Source: CALJGI01 sp047618115 (GTDB taxonomy: Bacteria; Pseudomonadota; Gammaproteobacteria; Pseudomonadales; Halieaceae). From it: a DNA stretch of 20,079 nt. Both the position numbers and the translations under genes were made by a program. The DNA lies in contig JBLHKV010000037.1 of the NCBI GenBank assembly GCA_047618115.1, forward strand, positions 1-20,079. The letters are read 5' to 3'. The notes under the pieces are model-generated. The model saw only the letters and a list, made by a program, of their open reading frames with translations. It was not told where the DNA came from and ran no database searches. Shown piece by piece: positions 1 to 6,704 of this stretch; position 1 is the stretch's first letter, and each line of letters opens with the position of its first letter.

Positions 1-290
1 CTGCGACACTCGAGATCGCACTCGATTTTATTGCTTTGTTCTGGCCTGCGTTGTTGTTCGTAGGTATGAATATTGTTCTGACTGCGCATTTTACTGCTCT
101 GCACAAACCTGCGGAATCTGCGATCGTAGCGCTGTTGCGAAGTCTAATAGTTCCCGGTGTCTTGTTGGCGGTGTTGCCGCTGATAGCAGGACATAACGGT
201 ATTTATATTGCCGTTCCGGTGGCCGAATTTTTGACGTTTATCGTCGCTGTACTTTTGCTACGTAAAATCAATAGGGATCTCCGTGTCTAG
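1..290 (+). CDS. MATE-family efflux transporter, C-terminal fragment (5' end outside window)
   Basis: An open frame enters from the window edge (first full codon at 3) and stops with TAG at 288-290, giving about 95 residues. They are very hydrophobic and form two to three membrane segments (around LFWPALLFVGMNIVL, the leucine/valine stretch near LIVPGVLLAVLPLI, and VAEFLTFIVAVLLL). The pattern of a small loop, then LRSLIVPGVLL, then GIYIAVPVAEFLT resembles the last helices of MATE (NorM/DinF-type) multidrug and metabolite exporters, which use Na+ or H+ gradients in the inner membrane. An internal TTG at 36 is in frame but is unlikely to be a start, since the frame is open upstream. The stop overlaps the stop of the convergent methyltransferase within the four bases CTAG. 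Another polytopic transporter family is possible, because only the tail is visible. Confidence 0.72.
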   Translation, partial: ATLEIALDFIALFWPALLFVGMNIVLTAHFTALHKPAESAIVALLRSLIVPGVLLAVLPLIAGHNGIYIAVPVAEFLTFIVAVLLLRKINRDLRV

Positions 291-982
291 AGATTTGGTT
301 TCTGCAACAGGTTGACGCGGTAGGGAGTTTGAAACTGCGCGCCGGACTCCTGCAGGGATAATGAAAATCGCTCTGTCACCGCTCGAAGTGTTTCAGGCGA
401 GAGTACAAAATTGGTATGCGTCACCCCGAGGATTTTTTGTTCAAAGTCTTCAAAGCTGGAATAAATTATGGGTGAGTCGAAATATACCTCGTCGTACCAG
501 GAAAACGTGCCGCTCTCTACCGCACTTAGGATTGTTTGATACGCCGCCGCTCGCACTTTTCTCTCGTCGTGAAATAAGCGCATAATTTCGTTTAGTTCGC
601 CGGCGAAAATCGGCTCGCATATAAACGCCATACCTCCCGGCTTTAACACCCTCGCAACCTCCCTCAGAGCATCTCCCATCAACTCTGCGGGGACGTGGTG
701 GAGGGAGCTGAAAAAGCAGGCGATATCGAAGTGTCCGTCAGTGAACGGAATTTCCTGAGCGCCCGCGCTGAGAAAAACTACGTTTGGCAGATCATCAATA
801 TGTATATGTTTGTCTATTTGAATCTGATCGACATCGGTGGCCACAATCGTTCTGTCGCATCCTGCGGTGGCGATTGCACGGGTAATTTCCGCAGTGCCAC
901 AACCCAGTTCGAGAATTACTTTTCCGTCTGCTGAAAGTAATTTCTCAAAGGCTTCGTTTTCTTTCATCACGTAATTGCTCAT
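287..982 (-). CDS. class I SAM-dependent methyltransferase (Methyltransf_11-like)
   Basis: This 231-residue cytoplasmic protein has the Rossmann methyltransferase signature. Motif I is ELGCGTAEI at residues 25-33 (SAM-binding glycine loop), an acidic strand end follows (VATDVDQ), then the SSLHHVP motif and the LKPGG post-motif that precedes the fifth strand. This is the layout of UbiE/Methyltransf_11 small-molecule methyltransferases. The C-terminal 90 residues are substrate-specific and I cannot assign the substrate. The ATG at 980-982 is preferred over an in-frame TTG just upstream because an AGGT sequence lies about seven bases before the ATG. It lies 29 bp downstream of the GGDEF/EAL gene on the same strand, so the two could be co-transcribed. 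Its stop shares CTAG with the convergent transporter gene. Confidence 0.85.
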   Translation of the reverse strand: MSNYVMKENEAFEKLLSADGKVILELGCGTAEITRAIATAGCDRTIVATDVDQIQIDKHIHIDDLPNVVFLSAGAQEIPFTDGHFDIACFFSSLHHVPAELMGDALREVARVLKPGGMAFICEPIFAGELNEIMRLFHDERKVRAAAYQTILSAVESGTFSWYDEVYFDSPIIYSSFEDFEQKILGVTHTNFVLSPETLRAVTERFSLSLQESGAQFQTPYRVNLLQKPNL

Positions 983-1011
983 CAATTTACCTACTGAAAT
1001 TGTATGAATAA

Positions 1012-3372
1012 CTAGTCGACATAGATGCCGTTGAAAAGCTCAGAGACCAAATCTGCTTCACAAGGTTTGGCGAGCAAGTAGCCCTGAACCAGGTCGCAGT
1101 CGTGAGCGATTAGAAATTCTAATTGTGCTTTCGTTTCGACGCCTTCTGCGATCACTTCCAGACCCAGTGTATGAGCCATTGAAATCATTAATCTGATGAT
1201 CTCCTCGTCGCTCTTACTCTCGCCAATTCCCGAGGTAAAGCTCTTATCTATTTTAAGTGTGTCCAGCGGTAGGCGCCGCAAATAATCAAGCGATGAATAT
1301 CCCGTGCCGAAATCGTCCACCGAAATCTTAACACCCATGGCATGAAAGTGATTGAGCTCCTCCATAACGAAATCTGGGTTTTCCATTACGCTAGTTTCAG
1401 TCAGTTCTATTTCAATTTGGTCGGCTGAAATTTTGTTCTGGACCAATTCTAGCTGGAACAGCTCACGAAAGTGGCTTGTAACGAGCTGTTTGGTGGAGAT
1501 GTTAATGGCAATGCTGGGGTATTCGCCCCGGGCTTGCCACTCTCCCGCTTGACGAAAAACTGTACTCACCACCCACTTGCCGATATCGGCTATCTTTCCG
1601 CATTCCTCTGCTATGGCAATAAAAGTGTCGGGTGGAATAGGCTCGGCCCCGGTCGGCGACCAGCGAATTAGCGCCTCGAGCGAGCGTGTCTTATTGTCTT
1701 TCAGCGAGACGATGGGTTGATAGAGCATCCTGTATTCGTTGTTCTTGATAGCGTTGTCGAGAAGGATAGGAATTTTTTGTTTCTCTTCAGCTTCTTTTTG
1801 CATTTCAGGGTGGAAGAATCGGTAGTTGCTACCTCCCTCTGCCTTGGCTCTGTACATCGCCGTGTCAGCAGATTTGAGCAGTGTATCTACGTCTATGTCC
1901 TCGCCCTGGTAAATGGCTATCCCAATACTCGTGGAGGTTTCGATCGAGATGCCAGGAAGCGCTATGGGCATTCTCAACTCCCGGATGATCGAGTCCGCGG
2001 CAATTGACGCGTTGGTAGGTTTATCGATGTCTACCAAAATTACAGCGAACTCGTCTCCGCCCAGGCGGGCGACCGTGTCGCTGGTTCGCACGGTTTTTTC
2101 GAGCCGTTCCGCAACCGTTTTCAGAACGGTATCGCCAGCGTGATGGCCCAGGGTGTCATTGATGTATTTGAACCGATCAAGATCGAGAAACATCACAGCC
2201 AGTGCGAGCTTTGAGCGCTTTGAGCGCTCCATGGAGGAACGCAAAGTTTCCTGGAAGTGCAGCCGGTTGGCGATATCGGTTAGAGGGTCGAAATTGGCGC
2301 TGTGATGTAGGGCCTGTTCTTGTTGTTTACGCTGCGTGACATTTTGAAAAATGATTACCAGGCCTATAACCTGCTCACGGCTGTTGCGTAGCGGTTCACA
2401 GCTGTATTCAACAAAGAAGGTTACACCATTGGCTGTCTGCCATTGGTCAGGATCATAGTTTGCCGCCGGGGCTGCTCCGCTTAGGTTATCGAGGAGCTTC
2501 TGCCCTCGGGTCTGCAGGTGATCCCGATCTGTTACCGGTACTGAAGCATCGGTTTCTACAAGGAAATCGTATATACGTTGGCGAACCAGTTCATCTTGTT
2601 CGGTTTCGAGCAGGCTACAGGCCTTTGGATTGGCAAAAGAGATCGATCCATCAATCTCCAGCCCTAAGACACCTTCGCCTGCGGACTGGAGTAGAACCCG
2701 GAACTTGGAGTTTGTTGCGTCGAGTTCCTCCTGCGTAGCCTGGGCTATGATTTCTAGCTGGTGTAGTTTTTCCAGGGTGGAGAGCTCCAACTCCTTCTTC
2801 TGCAACTGGCGAGAGACATATTGAAATAGCAGGTTACTTACGAATAATGCGATGCCGAGCAGTCCGGTCTGAAAGTAGCCATCGGGACCTGGTTCGACTC
2901 GAGTAACTTGGGTGTAAAATTCACTGTAGAAACAGGCGAGGACAGCAATGGCTGGCGCTACCCCGGAGAGTCTGCCGTAGATCAGCACACCACCGTAGGC
3001 TACGGTGAACAATAAGAAATTACCCAGTCCGCTGAGGATGCCGCCCGACGTGTGCATCAGGAGTGTGAGCATCACAATATCGAACAACAGTATGCCAAAT
3101 ATGACAATGCCGCGTGAGAGCAGCTTTTCGCTAAGTGTGAATCCTGCAATTGCGCTGAGAATATTGACGCTAAGGTATGTCATGATTAACTGGCGGAAGA
3201 GGTCCGGGTTTTCTTTGCCAATAAATTCTTGCCCGGAAACCTCGAGGAAAATCAGCAGCAAGCTGACCGCAATAAAAATGCGATAGTAGTTGTAGACGCG
3301 AAGCAGCGCAGCTACGTAGTGCTGGCGTTTCCCTTCTAAATCTGGTTTGTTGGAGCTAACTACTTCATCCAT
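1012..3372 (-). CDS. membrane-anchored PAS-GGDEF-EAL protein (c-di-GMP cyclase/phosphodiesterase)
   Basis: The protein has 786 residues. Residues 30-187 hold about six hydrophobic helices, a membrane sensor module I cannot name. A short coiled coil (about 188-222), a PAS domain (about 223-350), a GGDEF domain (about 355-520) and an EAL domain (about 535-782) follow. The GGDEF motif is intact (438-442), and an RxxD inhibitory site (R429-D432) lies five residues before it, so cyclase activity with product inhibition is plausible. The EAL domain keeps its metal and catalytic residues: EAL 566-568, NIST near 624, ELTE near 656, DDFGTGYSS 686-694, K707, EGVET 743-747 and QGYLLAKP near the end. Both activities may therefore be functional, with the PAS and membrane parts deciding the direction. 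The family controls motile-to-sessile switching through cyclic di-GMP. The ATG has an AGG about seven bases upstream. Confidence 0.95.
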   Translation of the reverse strand: MDEVVSSNKPDLEGKRQHYVAALLRVYNYYRIFIAVSLLLIFLEVSGQEFIGKENPDLFRQLIMTYLSVNILSAIAGFTLSEKLLSRGIVIFGILLFDIVMLTLLMHTSGGILSGLGNFLLFTVAYGGVLIYGRLSGVAPAIAVLACFYSEFYTQVTRVEPGPDGYFQTGLLGIALFVSNLLFQYVSRQLQKKELELSTLEKLHQLEIIAQATQEELDATNSKFRVLLQSAGEGVLGLEIDGSISFANPKACSLLETEQDELVRQRIYDFLVETDASVPVTDRDHLQTRGQKLLDNLSGAAPAANYDPDQWQTANGVTFFVEYSCEPLRNSREQVIGLVIIFQNVTQRKQQEQALHHSANFDPLTDIANRLHFQETLRSSMERSKRSKLALAVMFLDLDRFKYINDTLGHHAGDTVLKTVAERLEKTVRTSDTVARLGGDEFAVILVDIDKPTNASIAADSIIRELRMPIALPGISIETSTSIGIAIYQGEDIDVDTLLKSADTAMYRAKAEGGSNYRFFHPEMQKEAEEKQKIPILLDNAIKNNEYRMLYQPIVSLKDNKTRSLEALIRWSPTGAEPIPPDTFIAIAEECGKIADIGKWVVSTVFRQAGEWQARGEYPSIAINISTKQLVTSHFRELFQLELVQNKISADQIEIELTETSVMENPDFVMEELNHFHAMGVKISVDDFGTGYSSLDYLRRLPLDTLKIDKSFTSGIGESKSDEEIIRLMISMAHTLGLEVIAEGVETKAQLEFLIAHDCDLVQGYLLAKPCEADLVSELFNGIYVD

Positions 3373-3503
3373 GGTAGGCCTGTTACGCGTGTCTTATTAG
3401 TTTAGCGCCCAGCGGTTTCAAACCATTCTACCCCATTGCGATTCGATGGGTTAGCAGAAAAAGCAGTGGATTTCCGCGAGATTGAGGTTACTCTTGCCTA
3501 ACT
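3373..3503. other. divergent intergenic region
   Basis: This 131-bp gap separates the minus-strand GGDEF/EAL gene from the plus-strand 78-residue gene and must carry both promoters. The minus strand has a TTGAAA followed 16 bp later by TAATAA (weak at the -10). The plus strand shows no convincing promoter. A five-base inverted repeat, CCCAT...ATGGG, is present but is within chance expectation. Confidence 0.4.
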
Positions 3504-3740
3504 ATGAATAATCCGGCACTAAGGAAGTATCTTCCCGGACCGATGCTCGATCGCAAGATCCGTAACCTGGCGGTCGATCGTGTACATCGGGATATGGTTT
3601 TGCACGGTAAAACTGAAGTCGATTTTTCAGATGAAGATCTCGAATTTCTGCTGACCGATGCCGAGCGTGAAATATGGTCTAAAATCAAGGGCAACTCGCT
3701 GAAAGTTGCGCTGGTTCTACTGGGCTTTAGTTGGTTATAA
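3504..3740 (+). CDS. small conserved-looking protein of unknown function, 78 aa
   Basis: I do not recognise this gene. The product is a charged, largely helical 78-residue protein: a basic N-terminal half (LRKYLPGPMLDRKIRNLAVDR), an acidic middle (DFSDEDLEFLLTDAERE) and a hydrophobic C-terminus (LKVALVLLGFSWL) that could be a short membrane-contact helix. It is likely a real gene because it starts with ATG, has good gammaproteobacterial codon use and runs to three bases before the next gene's ATG. Its Shine-Dalgarno is poor: the nearest purine stretch, GAGG, is about 18 bases upstream. The tight spacing suggests an operon and possibly a functional pair with the downstream membrane protein. 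Confidence 0.65.
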   Translation: MNNPALRKYLPGPMLDRKIRNLAVDRVHRDMVLHGKTEVDFSDEDLEFLLTDAEREIWSKIKGNSLKVALVLLGFSWL

Positions 3741-3743
3741 CTC

Positions 3744-4142
3744 ATGTCTATATTTCGTTTTGTACGAGCAACTTCCTTGTTATACCTCGCCGGACGCTAC
3801 CGCGAACGGCTCTATTTACTGGTTTTTCTCCTGGTGTTTGCTTTTGCCTCAAGTTGGCTTTACACCGATATTGCCGCCTATCTGCGCGAACATCACCCTG
3901 GCCTGGAGCTGTACGCCCTCGCGCTTAAAACGGCCATTGTTTATGGCGCAATTTTATACGCCTTTTGGGTGTTAAGACCGGGGCAGACTCCCGGGGAAGC
4001 ATTGCCCGTCCCACCCGGTAAACCCAAGCCCGGCGCGGAGCCACAGTCCAGGGTCGAACACGTCGCCGCTCGCGAGCAGTTGAATTCGCGCTACGAAGCG
4101 CTGCTTTCCAGAAAATCTCGCCCTGAAGATTTAGAAAGGTAG
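3744..4142 (+). CDS. small inner-membrane protein of unknown function, 132 aa
   Basis: I do not recognise this gene. The 132-residue product has two clear hydrophobic segments, about residues 22-40 (LYLLVFLLVFAFASSWLYT) and 60-81 (ALKTAIVYGAILYAFWVL). They are separated by a short loop and followed by a proline/glycine-rich linker (about 82-105) and a charged helical tail ending in RPEDLER. The topology suggests a two-pass membrane hairpin with a cytoplasmic C-terminal helix. Only three bases separate it from the preceding gene and there is no obvious ribosome-binding site of its own, so translation is probably coupled. Its last 12 bases overlap the 3' end of the convergent pseudouridine synthase gene. 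Confidence 0.7.
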   Translation: MSIFRFVRATSLLYLAGRYRERLYLLVFLLVFAFASSWLYTDIAAYLREHHPGLELYALALKTAIVYGAILYAFWVLRPGQTPGEALPVPPGKPKPGAEPQSRVEHVAAREQLNSRYEALLSRKSRPEDLER

Positions 4143-4817
4143 TGCGGACTCAGCGATAAAAGGTGCACCTGTGATAGGGTGTTCGAATCTCAAGGTGTGC
4201 GCATGCAGCATCAGACGTTCGCTCATTTCAAGCGCTTCGGGGTGGGCGTACATGTCGCAACCCAGTATCGGGTGGCCAATTTCAGCCAGATGGATCCGAA
4301 GCTGGTGGGTTCGGCCAGTGAGGGGTTTAAGCAGCAATCTCGAACGATTGTTGGCAGGGTCTCGGGAGATTACCTTATACCGGGTTAGCGCCTTTTTACC
4401 TCTTTGTTCACTGATAATCTGGAGAGGTCGATTACTCCAGTCCGGCGCTATTGGTAAAGAGATTTCACCTTCATCTTCCAGTGGAAGACCAAAAACTACG
4501 GCATGGTAGGTTTTGTGCACTTGCCGTTCCTGAAACTGCCGGCTGATATGACTGTGCGCGGTTTTGCTTAGCGGGATAATCATGATTCCCGACGTATCCA
4601 GGTCAAGGCGGTGCACCATACTGGCGCTGGGGTAGTTCAGGCGGAGCCGGGTGATCAGGCAGTCTTTGTTCAGAGGGTGTCGGCCGGGGATACTCAGCAA
4701 TAAGTGTGGCTTCGAGACCATCAGCAAATCTGGGTCTTTGTGGAGAATCGTCGGTTGCTCAGCGCAATAGGGGACTATATAGGGCGGTAGGTCGGAGGTG
4801 TCGGTGGTTAGTGTCAT
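4131..4817 (-). CDS. rluA: RluA-family RNA pseudouridine synthase
   Basis: This 228-residue protein is close to the length of Escherichia coli RluA, which converts uridine to pseudouridine in 23S rRNA (position 746) and several tRNAs (position 32). The catalytic loop is HRLDLDTSG (69-77) with the nucleophilic aspartate at 72. The C-terminal signature GRTHQLRIHL (168-177), the IPLSK strand and GCDMY/AHP complete the RluA fold. There is no N-terminal S4 domain, which separates it from RluC and RluD and favours the RluA subgroup (or the related TruC). I see no good Shine-Dalgarno before the ATG. The gene is divergent from the cytochrome operon, so the palindromic operator there could affect it too. 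Confidence 0.85.
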   Translation of the reverse strand: MTLTTDTSDLPPYIVPYCAEQPTILHKDPDLLMVSKPHLLLSIPGRHPLNKDCLITRLRLNYPSASMVHRLDLDTSGIMIIPLSKTAHSHISRQFQERQVHKTYHAVVFGLPLEDEGEISLPIAPDWSNRPLQIISEQRGKKALTRYKVISRDPANNRSRLLLKPLTGRTHQLRIHLAEIGHPILGCDMYAHPEALEMSERLMLHAHTLRFEHPITGAPFIAESALPF

Positions 4818-4853
4818 AATAGGTGCATTATGCGGTACTCATCCACAAATTGC

Positions 4854-4882
4854 TTGAGTTGGTACGATCGTACCAGTATGAT
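4854..4882 (+). promoter_or_regulatory. sigma70-like promoter of the cytochrome operon
   Basis: TTGAGT (4854-4859, -35) is followed after exactly 17 bp by TATGAT (4877-4882, -10, five of six consensus bases). Transcription would begin near 4889, leaving a leader of about 26 nt with GGAG at 4904-4907, seven bases before the ATG at 4915. The spacer is occupied by a perfect palindrome, listed separately. No other good promoter is visible in this 97-bp gap. Confidence 0.6.
4860..4875. promoter_or_regulatory. perfect 16-bp palindromic operator candidate
   Basis: TGGTACGATCGTACCA is its own reverse complement over all 16 bases. It lies between the -35 and -10 boxes of the promoter above, where a bound dimeric regulator would block RNA polymerase. 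A perfect 16-bp palindrome is expected about once per 65,000 positions, so finding one in a 97-bp gap and exactly in a promoter spacer is unlikely to be chance. The regulator is unknown: no regulator gene is adjacent, and I found no second copy by eye in the window. TetR-, GntR- or LacI-type proteins bind sites of this form. Confidence 0.6.
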
Positions 4883-4914
4883 GCCGCACAGTATCATTAC
4901 CTTGGAGTAGGTCA

Positions 4915-5535
4915 ATGCGCGTTTGTCTCTTTGCCATATTGGTTTGTCTGGCCACCGCGGTCACGGCGCAGAGCGATGTTAAGCGGGGTGAAGCGGCCTA
5001 CGTGGTATGTGCCACCTGCCATGGGGCAGAGGCGGCGGGTAATCGCGCCCTTGCAGCGCCCGCTCTGGCCAATCTGGACGCCGACTACATTTCACGGCAG
5101 TTGCTGAATTTTAGAAGCGGTCGCCGGGGTGGCGCTGGAGACTCAGCCACAGCGATTCAAATGCGGGCCATGGCGGCGGTGTTGGCTGACGAAGGAGCCG
5201 TTGCCGATGTGTCCGCCTATATTAGTTCGCTACCCAAATTGGCAACTGTGGCGACTGTCGATGGCGATCCTGCGGCTGGGCAGTCGCAGTACAACATGAT
5301 TTGTGGTGCATGCCACGGTGGCCGTGCCGAGGGGAATGGCCCCTTGCAGTCGCCTGCTCTGGCAGGGGTCGACGACTGGTACCTTCTGAATCAGTTGAAC
5401 GCTTTCCGCACCGGAACGCGGGGTAGCCACAAAGACGATCGGCTTGGACGGCAGATGCGTTCAATGGCAGCGGTTATCACCAGTGATAAAGCGGCCAGGG
5501 ATGTTGTAGCCTATATCCATTCTATGGAACGCTAA
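4915..5535 (+). CDS. exported diheme c-type cytochrome, c4-like
   Basis: The 206-residue precursor has a signal peptide (about 1-18, hydrophobic, ending ATA VTAQ) and two tandem cytochrome c domains of about 90 residues. Heme sites are CATCH (32-36) and CGACH (130-134). Each is followed by a GxxAxGN loop and by a methionine-containing helix (QMRAMA near 83-86, QMRSMA near 181-184) that supplies the sixth ligand in cytochrome c4-type proteins. The two halves are clearly an internal duplication. Such proteins shuttle electrons in the periplasm, for example to oxidases or peroxidases. The start has a good GGAG seven bases upstream. Its TAA stop shares one base with the ATG of the next gene (TAATG), so the two are translationally coupled and this cytochrome is the likely electron partner of the peroxidase-like enzyme. 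Confidence 0.92.
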   Translation: MRVCLFAILVCLATAVTAQSDVKRGEAAYVVCATCHGAEAAGNRALAAPALANLDADYISRQLLNFRSGRRGGAGDSATAIQMRAMAAVLADEGAVADVSAYISSLPKLATVATVDGDPAAGQSQYNMICGACHGGRAEGNGPLQSPALAGVDDWYLLNQLNAFRTGTRGSHKDDRLGRQMRSMAAVITSDKAARDVVAYIHSMER

Positions 5536-6704
5536 TGGGGATAGTCTTTCCTTTTGCGGGGATTGTTCTGTCGCTTTTGTTTAGTCCGCTGGCTTTAAGT
5601 CAGATAGTACTGAAAGCCGACTGTCCACCGGGTTTTGAAGAAGTAGCCAGCCGATGTGAGTTAAGAAGTCTCTACCAGCTTTATCCTAGTTACGAATTTG
5701 GTGTTGGAGGTGGTTTGAAGACCGCCTTGCCAATTGCTCGAGATGGTTTCAGTCCGCAGCAGATTGATTTGGGCCGATATCTGTTCTTTGATCCCTTGCT
5801 CTCCGGCGACGGTAGTACATCCTGCGCGAGTTGCCATCAACCCGATCTAGGTTTCAGCGATGGTCTGGGGCGTAGTCGAGGCTTCGATGGCAAGCCGCTG
5901 CCTCGTTCAGCTCCAACCTTGTGGAACGTGGCCTTTCAAGAGAGGTTTTTTTGGGATGGTCGAGCGACAAGCCTGGAGCAACAAATGCAAGGACCGCTTT
6001 ACGCAGAGAGCGAAATGGCCAATACGCCCGTGCAATTACTGGCTTCACTGAGAGGTAACGCGGTCTATCGACAGCTTTTCTCGCAGGCGTTTCCGGATGT
6101 ACAGGCGGGGATTGAGCTGTCTCAGATATATACGGCTATCACCGCTTTTGAAGCCTCATTGGTATCGCTCAACAGCCGTTACGATCAATATGCTCACGGC
6201 TATCACGCGGCCTTGACCGAGCATGAAAAGGAGGGTCTGAATGTGTTTCGCTCCTTTGTTGCCCGCTGCGCCGAGTGTCACACGCCGCCGCTGTTTACCA
6301 ACCGCCAATTCGCGGTGATCGGTACGCCCGAACTCGAAGGAGAGCCCAGGGACGCTGGGGCCGGAAAGACCTTCGACGACCTGTCAATGACCGGGGCATT
6401 CAAAGTACCATCACTACGTAATATTGATTTGACTGCTCCCTACATGCATTCTGGACGCTTCTCCTCGCTGCGTGAGGCCGCCGAGTTTTATACCTTGGGC
6501 AGGGGGCATGCACTCAATCCTGGTGAAGACCTGAAATTGCATTGGCATATCTGGGAGCCTGAGCTCTCTGAGACAGAATTGGATCGCCTGGTAGACTTTA
6601 TGAAAACGCTGACCGATGAGCAGTTCAAACCGGACGAACCGAAGGAATTACCTTCTGGTCTGCCCCTGGTATATATAACGAAAAACCGTGGAGAAAAGCT
6701 GTGA
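5535..6704 (+). CDS. diheme cytochrome c peroxidase / MauG-family enzyme
   Basis: This 389-residue exported protein (signal peptide about 1-22) belongs to the bacterial diheme CCP/MauG superfamily. Heme 1 is CASCH (97-101) in the usual LFFDPLLSGDGSTSCASCH context. The N-terminal domain continues with RSAPTLWN and FFWDGRATSLEQQ. Heme 2 is CAECH (245-249), followed by FKVPSLRNIDLTAPYMHSGRF (289-309, given here as its hallmark region). The position that carries the heme-2 methionine in classical CCPs appears to be tyrosine (Y319 in EFYTLG), as in MauG, so it may be an oxidase of a partner protein rather than a plain peroxidase; that rests on my own alignment. An N-terminal extension has a cysteine pair, C30 and C41, probably a disulfide. 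The stop overlaps the GTG of the next gene (GTGA). Confidence 0.92.
   Translation: MGIVFPFAGIVLSLLFSPLALSQIVLKADCPPGFEEVASRCELRSLYQLYPSYEFGVGGGLKTALPIARDGFSPQQIDLGRYLFFDPLLSGDGSTSCASCHQPDLGFSDGLGRSRGFDGKPLPRSAPTLWNVAFQERFFWDGRATSLEQQMQGPLYAESEMANTPVQLLASLRGNAVYRQLFSQAFPDVQAGIELSQIYTAITAFEASLVSLNSRYDQYAHGYHAALTEHEKEGLNVFRSFVARCAECHTPPLFTNRQFAVIGTPELEGEPRDAGAGKTFDDLSMTGAFKVPSLRNIDLTAPYMHSGRFSSLREAAEFYTLGRGHALNPGEDLKLHWHIWEPELSETELDRLVDFMKTLTDEQFKPDEPKELPSGLPLVYITKNRGEKL

Noticed and set aside
3430..3452. CCCAT...ATGGG inverted repeat between the GGDEF/EAL gene and the 78-residue gene as an operator
   Set aside because: Five-base arms are within chance and no promoter element is positioned around them.
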